Shown: piece after piece, positions 9,579 through 18,284 of the stretch
How positions within the stretch are numbered: the first letter of the stretch is position 1
Layout: every line of letters starts with the position of its first letter
Origin: Longibaculum muris
GTDB taxonomy: Bacteria > Bacillota_I > Bacilli_A > Erysipelotrichales > Coprobacillaceae
NCBI RefSeq assembly: GCF_004343035.1
Contig: NZ_SMCQ01000002.1
Location: forward strand, 1-64,000
DNA length: 64,000 nucleotides
Reading direction: 5' to 3'
Made by a program: the position numbers and the translations under genes
The notes under the pieces: generated by a model
Told to the model about the DNA's origin: nothing
Databases searched by the model: none
What the model saw: only the letters and a program-made list of their open reading frames with translations

Positions 9579-10331
9579 TTATTGTCCTCCAAGTAATGTC
9601 ACAACATCAATAATATCATCAAAGAACTCTTTACGTTTTTTATCGCCTCTTAATAACTCATTAAAGATTTGACCATCTTTTATAAAAACCACACGTGAAG
9701 CATAACTGGCACTAAAGGCATCATGAGTGACCATCATAATGGTTGCCTCTAATTGTTCATTTAATTGACGTAAACTTGAAAGTAGCATTTGTGATGAACG
9801 GGAATCTAAGGCTCCAGTTGGTTCATCAGCTAGGATTAATTGTGGATTGGTAATCAAAGCTCTTGCTGAAGCAACACGTTGTTTTTGTCCACCTGACATT
9901 TGATAAGGAAATTTATTTAAAACATCCTCAATATTTAAAGCCTGAGCAATTTGTTGAACTCGCTTTTCAATTGTTTTTGCAGCAACTTTTTGAATTGATA
10001 AAGCCAAAGCAATATTTTCATATGCTGTTAAAGTATCAAGCAAATTAAAATCTTGAAAGATAAAACCAAGTTCCTCACGACGAAAACGATTCAAAGCATT
10101 ACCCTTTAACTGAGTAATATCTGTTTGACCAATATAAATATGACCAGCAGTTACTTTATCAATCGTTGATACACAATTCAATAAAGTGGTCTTTCCACTT
10201 CCACTTGCACCCATAATCGCAACAAATTCACCTTTATTGACATGCAATGATAAATGACTTAAAGCTTTTGTTAGATTTGACTTATTACCATAATATTTAT
10301 CAATATTTTCAATTCTTAAAATAGGTTCCAT
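9579..10331 (-). CDS. BceA-type ABC transporter ATPase
   Basis: Cytosolic ATPase partner of the permease immediately downstream. The 250-residue protein has Walker A GASGSGKTT, Q-loop FIFQDFNLL, signature MSGGQKQR, Walker B LILADEPTGALD and the H-loop in MMVTHDAFS, all intact, as in the MacB/BceA group. The start MEPILRIEN has AAGGAGG 8 nt upstream; nine upstream in-frame codons lie in the promoter region. A separate promoter and BceR-like operator lie between it and the kinase gene, the usual design where the transporter is strongly induced by its two-component system. Confidence 0.93.
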   Translation of the reverse strand: MEPILRIENIDKYYGNKSNLTKALSHLSLHVNKGEFVAIMGASGSGKTTLLNCVSTIDKVTAGHIYIGQTDITQLKGNALNRFRREELGFIFQDFNLLDTLTAYENIALALSIQKVAAKTIEKRVQQIAQALNIEDVLNKFPYQMSGGQKQRVASARALITNPQLILADEPTGALDSRSSQMLLSSLRQLNEQLEATIMMVTHDAFSASYASRVVFIKDGQIFNELLRGDKKRKEFFDDIIDVVTLLGGQ

Positions 10332-10356
10332 ATAACCTTCCTCCTTTGTCATCTTC

Positions 10357-10385
10357 ATTATGTCTAATTTATATATATGTTGCCA
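10357..10385 (-). promoter_or_regulatory. Candidate promoter of the BceAB-like genes
   Basis: On the minus strand TGGCAA (10380-10385) and CATAAT (10357-10362) are 17 bp apart and lie just before the ATPase ribosome site. The -35 is poor, as expected for an activator-dependent promoter. Alternative -10 hexamers exist in the TATATATAAAT run nearby. Confidence 0.4.
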
Positions 10386-10405
10386 TCGATGTTCCTAACA
10401 TAACC

Positions 10406-10419
10406 TTACAATTTTGTCA
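10406..10419 (-). promoter_or_regulatory. BceR-like operator 2 (upstream of ATPase gene)
   Basis: Minus-strand TGACA-AAAT-TGTAA matches the TnACA-N4-TGTAA inverted repeat that, to my knowledge, has been described for BceR-type regulators. It overlaps the last codons of the kinase gene and sits about 20 bp upstream of the candidate -35. A second copy precedes the regulator gene (12144-12159). Confidence 0.6.
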
Positions 10420-11437
10420 CTTCATCCATATGATAATAATGATTCTTATAAAAAATAATATTTACTTTTGTATATTGATTCACTTTTGATTCAATTGTCA
10501 TAGTATGCCCTAGACATTCACAAAGCTTATGACAAATATAAAGTCCCATTCCTGTAGATTTTTTATGCTTACGACCATTTTCTCCAGTAAAAGATTTTTC
10601 AAAGACTCGTGGTAAATCAGAAGCACAAATCCCAATCCCATTATCATAGATTGATAAAACAATTGCTTCTTGATTTTCATAAGCAGAAATTTCAATATAG
10701 GAATCACTTGTATTTTTGCTGTATTGAAAACTATTATTTAAAACTTGATTCACAATAAATTCAAACCATTTCATATCCGTAACAACTTCATAATCTAAAT
10801 CTTTTAATTTTATTTTTAATTGATGAAAAATAAAATAATCTTTATTTTTCACAATGACATTTTTTATCATTTGTGACAAATGATTATTTTTCACAAGATA
10901 ATCTTTTTGGGCACTTTGACTACGTACATAATAAAGAATCTGATCAACCTGATTTTCTAGTTTACGAACTTGTTCAAGAATTTGTAATGATACTTCACTC
11001 TTGTGATTATGAACAGTCAAAGTGAGATGCGATAAGGGAATCTTTACTTCATGAATCCACATCTCAACATAATCTTTAAAATCTTCCATATTCATTGATA
11101 AATCATTAATTTTCTCTAACATAGACTTATTAATATCATATAATGATTGATAAAGAATTCTTCCTTCTAAAAAAGAAGGTTCTTTGATGAGTTCACAAAT
11201 CAAATACTTTTCTTCTAACATCTTTAACTGTGATAAATAATTTGTATAAAATTGTTTTTTCCTTTGATAATCAAAAACCTCAATGATACTTATAAACCAA
11301 AAATCAATTCCCATAATCAAAATAATTAAAGATATATTCACATGAAAAGCCAATAACATCAACAATGTCATAACAACCATCATACCATAAAATAAAAATA
11401 TAAAAGCCTTGTCTTGAAGATAGTCTTTCATTGTCAT
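10406..11437 (-). CDS. BceS-type intramembrane-sensing histidine kinase
   Basis: Sensor kinase of the Bce module. The 343-residue protein has two closely spaced N-terminal helices (about 11-31 and 34-53) with almost no extracellular loop, which marks intramembrane-sensing kinases that read the state of the BceB permease. The phosphoacceptor His is H129 in WIHEVKIPLS; the ATPase domain has NQVLNNSFQYS, DNGIGI and STGMGLYI. Its ATG overlaps the regulator stop (ATGA), so the two are translationally coupled. The family is clear; the inducing peptide cannot be read from sequence. Confidence 0.9.
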   Translation of the reverse strand: MTMKDYLQDKAFIFLFYGMMVVMTLLMLLAFHVNISLIILIMGIDFWFISIIEVFDYQRKKQFYTNYLSQLKMLEEKYLICELIKEPSFLEGRILYQSLYDINKSMLEKINDLSMNMEDFKDYVEMWIHEVKIPLSHLTLTVHNHKSEVSLQILEQVRKLENQVDQILYYVRSQSAQKDYLVKNNHLSQMIKNVIVKNKDYFIFHQLKIKLKDLDYEVVTDMKWFEFIVNQVLNNSFQYSKNTSDSYIEISAYENQEAIVLSIYDNGIGICASDLPRVFEKSFTGENGRKHKKSTGMGLYICHKLCECLGHTMTIESKVNQYTKVNIIFYKNHYYHMDEVTKL

Positions 11438-12093
11438 ACCAATATATACCCTAATCCTTTCCTTGTCTCAATCACATCACCATAACCAATGCTTCTTAGC
11501 TTTTGACGCAAACGACTCACATTAACTGTTAAAGTATTATCATCAACAAATTCTTCACTATCCCATAAATCCATCATAATTTCTTCACGTGAGGCAATTT
11601 GCCCTTGATGAATAATCAAATATTTTAAAATAAGCATCTCATTTTTAGTTAAGATCAGCATTTCATCATGACATTTTACAACCCCACGATCGGGTATTAA
11701 AACCAAATCACGATAAGTATAATGATTCAATTTTCGATGAACCCGTCTTAAAACCGCTTCAATCCTTAACAATAATAAAGTTGGATTATAAGGCTTACAA
11801 ATATAATCATCCGCCCCATAGCTCATACTTAAAACCTCATCGACTTCATTATTTTGGCTCGTCACCATAATAATTGGAATCTGTGTTTCTTTTCTTAATT
11901 CCTTTAACAGCAATTCTCCATTCATAAAGGGAATTGTAATATCTAATAAAACAAGATCTGGACAAAGTGCTAAAATTTCTTCCTTAGCATGTTCAAAATC
12001 TTTTAAAATCATCCCATCATATCCAGCATTATCCAATAACAATTTCAACTCTTGACATAAATCCTGATCATCTTCCACAATTAATATTCTCAT
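11434..12093 (-). CDS. BceR-type response regulator (OmpR family)
   Basis: DNA-binding response regulator of the Bce module. The 219-residue protein has a receiver domain with acidic pair EDD at 7-9, phosphoacceptor D51 (LVLLDITIP) and the switch Lys in YICKPYNP, then a winged-helix domain ending RKGLGYILV. The start is taken at MRILIVEDD; ATG and GTG codons 3-4 codons upstream are alternatives because the ribosome site GAGGTGAT overlaps them. It is first in its operon, downstream of a TTACA-N4-TGTAA operator, suggesting autoregulation. Confidence 0.92.
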   Translation of the reverse strand: MRILIVEDDQDLCQELKLLLDNAGYDGMILKDFEHAKEEILALCPDLVLLDITIPFMNGELLLKELRKETQIPIIMVTSQNNEVDEVLSMSYGADDYICKPYNPTLLLLRIEAVLRRVHRKLNHYTYRDLVLIPDRGVVKCHDEMLILTKNEMLILKYLIIHQGQIASREEIMMDLWDSEEFVDDNTLTVNVSRLRQKLRSIGYGDVIETRKGLGYILV

Positions 12094-12115
12094 GACTATC
12101 ATCACCTCTGTTTTT

Positions 12116-12159
12116 ATTATACATGAATTTAACGTCTTTTGACCTTACAAAATTGTAAG
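12116..12159 (-). promoter_or_regulatory. BceR-like operator 1 and promoter of regulator-kinase operon
   Basis: CTTACAA-AA-TTGTAAG (12144-12159) is a perfect inverted repeat and contains TTACA-N4-TGTAA. On the minus strand a consensus -10 TATAAT (12116-12121) lies downstream, with a poor -35 adjoining the repeat, typical of an activated promoter. The start of bceR-like translation is 23 bp downstream of the -10. Confidence 0.6.
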
Positions 12160-12160
12160 T

Positions 12161-12187
12161 AAAAAGAAGATGTTTCCACATCCTCTT
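12161..12187 (-). terminator. Terminator after murD
   Basis: 12164-12172 pairs with 12179-12187; a single mismatch in DNA becomes a G-U pair in the minus-strand RNA. A five-base U tract follows. It overlaps the murD stop codon, so mraY-murD forms its own transcript ahead of the Bce module. Confidence 0.8.
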
Positions 12188-13526
12188 AAAATTCATTCAC
12201 AATTTGTTTAAATACATTTCCTCTTTCTTCATAACCACTAAATTCATCATAAGAACTTGTCGAAGGAGAAAGTAAAACAATATCTCCATCTTTTGCAATT
12301 TCTTTAGCTTTTAAAATTGCATCTTTCATATGTTCTTCGACATAAGTTAAAGGACAATGCATTTCTTTAGCGAACCTTTCTTTAGCTGCCCCAAAACATA
12401 TTAATGCTTGTATTTTATCTTGATAAGTTGACATTTCAGATAAATCAAGTCCTTTTTCATGACCACCCATTAATAAAATAACAGGTTTTTCAAAAGCTTT
12501 TAAAGCAATAATAGCTGCATCTGTATTAGTCGCCTTTGAATCATTGTAATATTTGACCCCTTGATATTCTCTTACAAACTCTATACGGTGTTCAACCCCC
12601 ATAAAATGAACTAAAGTATCATGAATACATTTCTTATCGACTCCTGATAATGCACAAGCCATAATCGCAATCATCATATTTTGAATATTGTGACGACCTA
12701 CAATCTTGATTTCATCTAAATCAATAATATGTTCTCCCTTAAAATAAATAGCTTCATCTTGAATCATACAATCAGCTTCTTCAACAAGTGAGAAAGTCAA
12801 AATAGAAGCTGGAACTGGATAACGTTTTAAATATTCTTGTAAAATAGGATCATCTTTATTTTCTAAAAAATAATCATTTTGATCCTGATTCATATAAATA
12901 CGTGTTTTCGAAGCATAATATTCATCAAGTGACACCATATAATCTAAATGATCAGGCGTTAAATTAATAATAGTAGAAATATGGGGATGGAAAGTGTCAA
13001 TATCTAACAATTGAAAATTTGACATTTCTAAAACCACATCTTGATTTTTATTTTCTAAAAGATTATTTTCTAAGACTAATGAACTATATGGTGTCCCAAC
13101 ATTTCCTGCTAAACTGACTAGATGCTTAGCATCACGTAAGATTTTATCAATTAATGTAACAGTTGTTGTTTTTCCGTTTGTTCCAGTAATTGCAATATAG
13201 TTTTGATGTTTAGCTAATTGATAACCTAATTCAATTTCTGTATAAACAGGAATACCACGTTCTTTTAAACGTAAGATAAAAGGTTTATGATAGTTAATTC
13301 CTGGATTTTTTACAACAAAATCAAAATCTCTTTCAAAAAGTTCATCAGGATGTCCACCAACGACCATCTCAATTCCACGATTCACATAATCATCATAACA
13401 CGCTATTTTTTCTCTTGATGCAAATTCGTTTACAGTGATTGTGGCATGCATCTTATCCAACAATTCAACAGCAGCTTGACCACTCTTAGCTAAGCCTAAT
13501 ACTAAAACTTTTTTCCCCTTTAACAT
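12186..13526 (-). CDS. murD: UDP-MurNAc-L-alanine:D-glutamate ligase MurD
   Basis: Adds D-glutamate to UDP-MurNAc-L-Ala during cytosolic peptidoglycan precursor synthesis. The 446-residue protein shows the Mur ligase layout: N-terminal Rossmann-like domain (VLVLGLAKSGQAA), central ATPase with P-loop AITGTNGKTTT, LTPDHLDYM, and the C-terminal domain with NDSKATN. The length is normal. It starts 1 bp after the mraY stop, so translation is probably coupled. In most dcw clusters ftsW follows directly; here a terminator and the Bce module intervene. Confidence 0.97.
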   Translation of the reverse strand: MLKGKKVLVLGLAKSGQAAVELLDKMHATITVNEFASREKIACYDDYVNRGIEMVVGGHPDELFERDFDFVVKNPGINYHKPFILRLKERGIPVYTEIELGYQLAKHQNYIAITGTNGKTTTVTLIDKILRDAKHLVSLAGNVGTPYSSLVLENNLLENKNQDVVLEMSNFQLLDIDTFHPHISTIINLTPDHLDYMVSLDEYYASKTRIYMNQDQNDYFLENKDDPILQEYLKRYPVPASILTFSLVEEADCMIQDEAIYFKGEHIIDLDEIKIVGRHNIQNMMIAIMACALSGVDKKCIHDTLVHFMGVEHRIEFVREYQGVKYYNDSKATNTDAAIIALKAFEKPVILLMGGHEKGLDLSEMSTYQDKIQALICFGAAKERFAKEMHCPLTYVEEHMKDAILKAKEIAKDGDIVLLSPSTSSYDEFSGYEERGNVFKQIVNEF

Positions 13527-13527
13527 T

Positions 13528-14511
13528 TTACATAACCCCTAACACAATACTAATAATTCCACAAATAAATCCTAAAAACCAAAATGAAATAACCACTTGT
13601 TGTTCACTCCATCCAAGCATTTCAAAATGATGATGAATAGGAGCCATTTTAAACACTCTTTTTCCTCTTGTTTTAAAAGAAACAACTTGAATAATAACAG
13701 ACAATGTTTCAATCAAGAAAACCCCACCAATTAAAATAAATAACAATTCTTGATGAGTTAACACAGCTAAAGCAGCTAAAACACCACCTAAAGCAAGTGA
13801 TCCTGTATCACCCATAAAAATACGAGCAGGATGATAATTGAAATACATAAATCCAAGCAAAGCTCCAACAATGACCATAGCATAAATCGCAATTTCATAA
13901 TTTTTATTCATAATTGCAAAAATAACAAAGACTGATGTTGCAGTAATTGAAAGTCCGGTTGCTAAACCATCTAACCCATCAGTTAAATTAACAGCATTGC
14001 TACCAGCAGTAAACATAAAATAAACCAAAACAGGATAAAACCATCCTAAATCCACTTCCATATGTAGTAAAGGAATAGTAATCATAGAATTAAAATCAGG
14101 AATAAAATATTTTGCTAATAAGTAAAAAGCAATAGCTGCAACTGATTGCAAAGCATATTTATAAATTGGTTTTAAACCTTCATTTGTCTTTCTCACAACA
14201 ATTAAATAATCATCTAAAAAACCAATTAATCCAAATCCTAGAAAAGCAAAAGTCAATAAATTAACATAAGGATTTTGAAAAAATGAAAAATTTAAAACAT
14301 ATACAACAACAATAGAAGCTAAAATAAAGACAATACCTCCCATTGTTGGCGTTCCACCTTTTGCCTTATGAGACGCTAACCCTTCTTCCCTTTCAACTTG
14401 ACCAAATTTTAATTTCTTTAAAAATTGAATAGATTTAGGCATAACTACCATCACTACAATAAAACCAACAATAAAATTAAGAACGATTCTTAAAAAGACC
14501 ATACTAAACAT
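13528..14511 (-). CDS. mraY: Phospho-MurNAc-pentapeptide transferase MraY
   Basis: Integral membrane enzyme that transfers phospho-MurNAc-pentapeptide to undecaprenyl phosphate, giving lipid I. The 327-residue protein has about ten helices and the diagnostic segments HKAKGGTPTMGG, AVNLTDGLDGLA, FNYHPARIFMGDTGS and APIHHHFEMLGW, holding the catalytic Asp residues and the HHH motif. AAGGAG lies 7 nt before the ATG. It is the first dcw gene here; the genes that often precede it (mraZ, rsmH, ftsL, pbpB, murE/F) are not in this window, where a divergent DUF1846 gene lies instead. Confidence 0.97.
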   Translation of the reverse strand: MFSMVFLRIVLNFIVGFIVVMVVMPKSIQFLKKLKFGQVEREEGLASHKAKGGTPTMGGIVFILASIVVVYVLNFSFFQNPYVNLLTFAFLGFGLIGFLDDYLIVVRKTNEGLKPIYKYALQSVAAIAFYLLAKYFIPDFNSMITIPLLHMEVDLGWFYPVLVYFMFTAGSNAVNLTDGLDGLATGLSITATSVFVIFAIMNKNYEIAIYAMVIVGALLGFMYFNYHPARIFMGDTGSLALGGVLAALAVLTHQELLFILIGGVFLIETLSVIIQVVSFKTRGKRVFKMAPIHHHFEMLGWSEQQVVISFWFLGFICGIISIVLGVM

Positions 14512-14603
14512 AATTAGACTCCTTTATACGTATTTTATCTTTTACAATATATCACATTTCCCCCTCAATAACAACCCACGCCAAAAATGAAAAAGCATAT
14601 TTT

Positions 14604-14661
14604 CGATAAATTTTGTTACCATCATGGATGAAAAAACTTTTGATAAATTCAAGATTTATCG
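14604..14661. repeat. Three copies of a CGATAAAT-type motif in the mraY/DUF1846 gap
   Basis: CGATAAATTTTG (14604-14615), TGATAAATTCAA (14641-14652) and, inverted, CAAGATTTATCG (14650-14661) share YGATAAAT. The last two overlap and form GATAAAT-N5-ATTTATC. They lie in the 257-bp region between divergent mraY and DUF1846 genes and may bind a regulator, but no known operator was recognised. Confidence 0.35.
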
Positions 14662-14741
14662 AGGTCACACCAATTATGTATATAATTATTTATTAATGTA
14701 ATAAAATATTATTATTATCTTTATTTTCCGCTTATTTTATA

Positions 14742-14747
14742 TATAAT
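14742..14747 (+). promoter_or_regulatory. -10 element before DUF1846 gene
   Basis: TATAAT lies 22 bp before the ATG, with AGGAGT ribosome site between. The -35 at 17 bp (CTTTAT) is weak, so strength may depend on an activator. Confidence 0.4.
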
Positions 14748-14768
14748 GTTAGCTAGGAGTGAAAGAGA

Positions 14769-16235
14769 ATGAAAAAGGCATTTAGTAATGAATTATATGT
14801 AGAACTTCAGTCAAAACATATTCAAGAAAGAATTGCTCAATTTGACAATAAACTTTACTTGGAATTTGGGGGAAAATTATTTGATGACAATCATGCTTCA
14901 AGAGTTTTACCTGGTTTTGAACCTGATAGTAAATTAAAGATGTTATTGACTTTAAAAGATAAAGTTGAAGTGATTATTGCTGTTTGTGCAAAAGATTTAG
15001 AAAGACATAAAGTCAGAAGGGATTTGGGAATCTCTTATGATGATGAAGTAATTAGATTAATTGGTGAATACGAAAGAGTAGGATTATACGTAGGGAGTGT
15101 AACAATTACTCAATATCAACATCAAAATGCAGCTGATACTTTTAAGCTAAAATTAGAAAATCGTGGAATTAAAGTCTTTATGCAATATCCAATTGAAGGA
15201 TATCCACATGATGTTGATCATATTATTTCACCTGAGGGATTTGGAAAAAATGATTATATTATAACTTCTAAACCATTAGTTGTTGTAACGGCTCCAGGAC
15301 CTGGTTCAGGAAAAATGGCAACTTGTTTATCACAGTTATACCATGAACATTTACATGGCATTAATGCTGGATATGCGAAGTTTGAAACATTTCCAATTTG
15401 GAACTTACCATTAAAACATCCAGTTAATTTGGCTTATGAAGCAGCTACTATTGATTTAAATGATGTCAATATGATTGACCCATTTCATCTAGAAAAATAC
15501 AATGAAACAACGGTCAATTATAATCGTGATATAGAAATCTTCCCAGTTTTAAATGCAATGTTTAAAAAGATTTTTGGTGAATCACCTTATGCTTCACCAA
15601 CTGATATGGGAGTTAATATGGTTGGATATGCAATTATCGATGATGAAGCAGCAAAAGATGCAAGTTGTCGTGAGATTGTTCGACGTTATTATCACGCTCA
15701 AGTTGATTATGTGAGTGGAAAGATTAATACCAAATCTTTAGAGAAGATGCAAATGTTATTGTCTCAAGCTAATGTTGATGCAAAAAATCGTAAATGTGCG
15801 ATTATAGCTAAAAAATTAGCTGAAGAAAGACAAGTTCCAGCTTGTGCTATTGAATTAAATGATGGCAGCCTGATTAGTGGAAAAACTTCTTCTTTATTAA
15901 GAGCTTCAAGTGCTGCGCTATTAAACGCTTTAAAATATTTAGCAGGCATTAATCAAGAAATTGAATTAATTTCACCAAACATGTTACATTCTATTCTTTC
16001 TTTAAAGAATAATTATTTAAATATTAAAAACCCATTATTAGATATTGATGAAGTGTTATTGACATTAACAATTGCTTCATCCGATGAACCTAATGCAAGA
16101 AAATGTTTAGAAGTCTTACCATTATTAAAAGACTGTGAAATTCATTCAACAGTTATTTTAAGTAATAAAGATATGGCAACCCTTCGTAATTTACAAATGA
16201 ATTTAACTTGTGATCCTAAGTATGCAACTGCTTAG
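14769..16235 (+). CDS. DUF1846 family protein
   Basis: Member of the DUF1846 family of conserved cytosolic proteins common in Bacillota; I know no established function. The 488-residue length is typical. The protein starts with KKAFSNELYVELQSKHI, contains a glycine-rich TAPGPGSGKMATCLSQLYHEH segment (about 176-194) that resembles a phosphate-binding loop, and an acidic, mixed alpha/beta C-terminal half. AGGAGT precedes the ATG. It is monocistronic, divergent from mraY, with a terminator overlapping its stop codon. The family call is secure, the function is open. Confidence 0.85.
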   Translation: MKKAFSNELYVELQSKHIQERIAQFDNKLYLEFGGKLFDDNHASRVLPGFEPDSKLKMLLTLKDKVEVIIAVCAKDLERHKVRRDLGISYDDEVIRLIGEYERVGLYVGSVTITQYQHQNAADTFKLKLENRGIKVFMQYPIEGYPHDVDHIISPEGFGKNDYIITSKPLVVVTAPGPGSGKMATCLSQLYHEHLHGINAGYAKFETFPIWNLPLKHPVNLAYEAATIDLNDVNMIDPFHLEKYNETTVNYNRDIEIFPVLNAMFKKIFGESPYASPTDMGVNMVGYAIIDDEAAKDASCREIVRRYYHAQVDYVSGKINTKSLEKMQMLLSQANVDAKNRKCAIIAKKLAEERQVPACAIELNDGSLISGKTSSLLRASSAALLNALKYLAGINQEIELISPNMLHSILSLKNNYLNIKNPLLDIDEVLLTLTIASSDEPNARKCLEVLPLLKDCEIHSTVILSNKDMATLRNLQMNLTCDPKYATA

Positions 16236-16243
16236 GATTTTTT
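16213..16243 (+). terminator. Terminator of DUF1846 gene
   Basis: ATCCTAAG (16213-16220) pairs with CTTAGGAT (16231-16238), followed by five more T. The stem spans the end of the coding sequence including the TAG stop. Confidence 0.75.
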
Positions 16244-16250
16244 CATACAA

Positions 16251-16271
16251 AAAAACCTCAATGAGGTTTTT
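16251..16271. terminator. Bidirectional terminator between convergent genes
   Basis: AAAAACCTC-AAT-GAGGTTTTT is a nine-pair hairpin with A and T flanks, able to stop transcription from either side between the DUF1846 and DUF3783 genes. Confidence 0.8.
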
Positions 16272-16650
16272 AAGCATTCATTTGTTTCATTTCGTGATAT
16301 TCACGACTAACACTTTGATAGAGTTGTACAAATGTATAATTGATATTATGTTGAGTTAACATAGCTTTATAAGGAATTGGTGGGATTTTATTCATTTTAA
16401 ATAATTGTAAAAGAATATCTAATTGTTGATCACTCATTCCAGCAAAGAATACAAATTCTTGGCTCATATCAAAATCAACTTGTTGTGGAATTGATTTTTC
16501 ATAACCCTCCATCTTTAAAAGATATCCCATTGTTTCATAAATCTCATCATCTTCAATGATACGAATATCAATCTTTAAAGATGTTGCAATTTCATTAATT
16601 TTAACTTTAATTTCATCATTGACATGATATAACAAAATTGTTTCTTTCAT
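16270..16650 (-). CDS. DUF3783 domain protein
   Basis: Small cytosolic protein of unknown function, 126 residues. The second half (EFVFFAGMSDQQLDILLQLF, then NKIPPIPYKAMLTQHN) matches the DUF3783 pattern as I know it: a short beta strand, a helix ending in a leucine run, and a K-A-x-x-T-x-x-N block. AAGGAGA lies 5-6 nt upstream of the ATG. It begins 10 bp after the LCP gene stop and is probably cotranscribed with it. Nothing in the context explains its role. Confidence 0.7.
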   Translation of the reverse strand: MKETILLYHVNDEIKVKINEIATSLKIDIRIIEDDEIYETMGYLLKMEGYEKSIPQQVDFDMSQEFVFFAGMSDQQLDILLQLFKMNKIPPIPYKAMLTQHNINYTFVQLYQSVSREYHEMKQMNA

Positions 16651-16660
16651 AAAATCTCCT

Positions 16661-18121
16661 TTATTGGTCTAAATTTCCTGCTTCTGTAACAACCTTTTCA
16701 TTACTCATTAACTGATCTATATACTTTGTTGCTTGTTCAATAGATTCTTTTTGTGGAACAATGACAGAAGCACTTATTCCACCCATTGAATAACAAGGTT
16801 GAGATTGTGGTTCACCTAAAATTTGATAAGACTGTATATCCCAAGATGGCATTTGAGATAATTGCATTTGTACCAAAGCATTGATATCATTGCTAGATAA
16901 ATTTGTTTCAACACTTTGACTTACTGTATCCAAGACAGAAGAAAATGAAGTCAAGATAGCTGGTGAAGCAACTTTCTTTACAATTGCAGCAATCATTCTT
17001 TGTTGATTTCTACCTCTCGCAAAATCCCCATCAGCAAAAGATTTTCTTTCTCTAACAAAAGCTAATGCTTGTTTAGCATTTAAATTATTCTCACCTTTTT
17101 TAATCTTATACTTACCAATCTTAGTTGTAAATTCAGCTGGTGAATTAACTGTAATTCCCCCAATCGCATCAACAATCTTAACAAAAGATGTAAAATTCAT
17201 ACGAACATAATAATTAATATCTTCATTAACAATATCCTTCAATGTATCAATACTTTCTTGTAAACCATAAATTCCTGCATGCGTGAATTTATCTAATTGT
17301 CCATTCATATGTAAAGGATAATATGTATCACGAGGAATGCTGATTAAAAGAATTTGCTTTGTTGTTGGATTAACAGCCGCCAACATATTCACATCACTAC
17401 GAGAAACAGCTGATAAACCACCATATTCATCATTACCACTAATATAAACCAAAAATGGCTTTTCAGTGACATTCACACTCTTAGCATTAACTGCACTTTC
17501 ATCTTTTTTAACCTGATAGATCACCCTTGTATCTTCACTAAAAGTTTTAAAACTTTGTTCTACTAAACTTCTAAAAGCTTCATCTAAAACAATAGCATCT
17601 ACTGTTTGACTATTCAATGCTTTAACTAAAGCTGTAAAGTCTTTGAAATCTTTTAATTGAATATTTCCTACATTTTTTTCAATTTCATTGGTTGCATAAC
17701 TCATACTCGTTGGATCTATAGATGAAATATAACCCGTTGTATGTTTGGGAAGCTGACGTTCATTTTTAATTGGTGAATCTTTTAAAACAATGACTGAGAT
17801 GGCACGGGTTTGAAATTTACTCTCACTCATGAGATTAACCGTTTCTCCTGTTCTATACACATAAAAAGAAGCAACAATCATGAAACAACTCAAAATCAAA
17901 CTCAATATTTGTGTGATTAAAGAACGTTTACTACGTTCTTTTTTACAAAAGATTAAAAAATATTCACCGATTAAAACAACTAAAAAAGCTACACCAATTC
18001 CAATTAAATATGTCATTGGAATAAACTGAACATTATAAGCCATCACCATTAATAAAACCATTGTAATAAATTGAATGCTTATAACAATTCTTCGTAAATA
18101 CTTATTATCAAAAACTTTCAT
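16661..18121 (-). CDS. LytR-CpsA-Psr (LCP) family glycopolymer transferase
   Basis: LCP proteins transfer undecaprenyl-linked glycopolymers (teichoic acids, capsule) to peptidoglycan on the outer membrane face. The 486-residue protein has three N-terminal helices (about 10-100), an accessory domain (about 105-210), and the LCP core from about 225: SRSDVNMLAAVNPTTKQILL, SIPRDTYYPL, and FVRERKSFADGDFARGRNQQ with the conserved Arg/Asp residues for lipid pyrophosphate binding. The three-helix plus accessory-domain form resembles the Cps2A type. GAAGGAAGTGA precedes the ATG. Confidence 0.9.
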   Translation of the reverse strand: MKVFDNKYLRRIVISIQFITMVLLMVMAYNVQFIPMTYLIGIGVAFLVVLIGEYFLIFCKKERSKRSLITQILSLILSCFMIVASFYVYRTGETVNLMSESKFQTRAISVIVLKDSPIKNERQLPKHTTGYISSIDPTSMSYATNEIEKNVGNIQLKDFKDFTALVKALNSQTVDAIVLDEAFRSLVEQSFKTFSEDTRVIYQVKKDESAVNAKSVNVTEKPFLVYISGNDEYGGLSAVSRSDVNMLAAVNPTTKQILLISIPRDTYYPLHMNGQLDKFTHAGIYGLQESIDTLKDIVNEDINYYVRMNFTSFVKIVDAIGGITVNSPAEFTTKIGKYKIKKGENNLNAKQALAFVRERKSFADGDFARGRNQQRMIAAIVKKVASPAILTSFSSVLDTVSQSVETNLSSNDINALVQMQLSQMPSWDIQSYQILGEPQSQPCYSMGGISASVIVPQKESIEQATKYIDQLMSNEKVVTEAGNLDQ

Positions 18122-18229
18122 AAATTCACTTCCTTCTTTGTAAGAGTATCATATTTTTATCCTTTTAGCAAATAATCTTTTATATTTGACAATTTTCACA
18201 TTGAGATGAATAACTTATGAACAGCTTAT

Positions 18230-18258
18230 TTGATTTTTGTAAGAAAATCATGTAGAAT
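18230..18258 (+). promoter_or_regulatory. Promoter of the Mbeg1-like gene
   Basis: TTGATT (18230-18235) and TAGAAT (18253-18258) are 17 bp apart with TG before the -10. A strong AGGGAGGTG ribosome site follows at 18272-18280. Confidence 0.65.
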
Positions 18259-18284
18259 GACTACAATATAAAGGGAGGTGCCTT

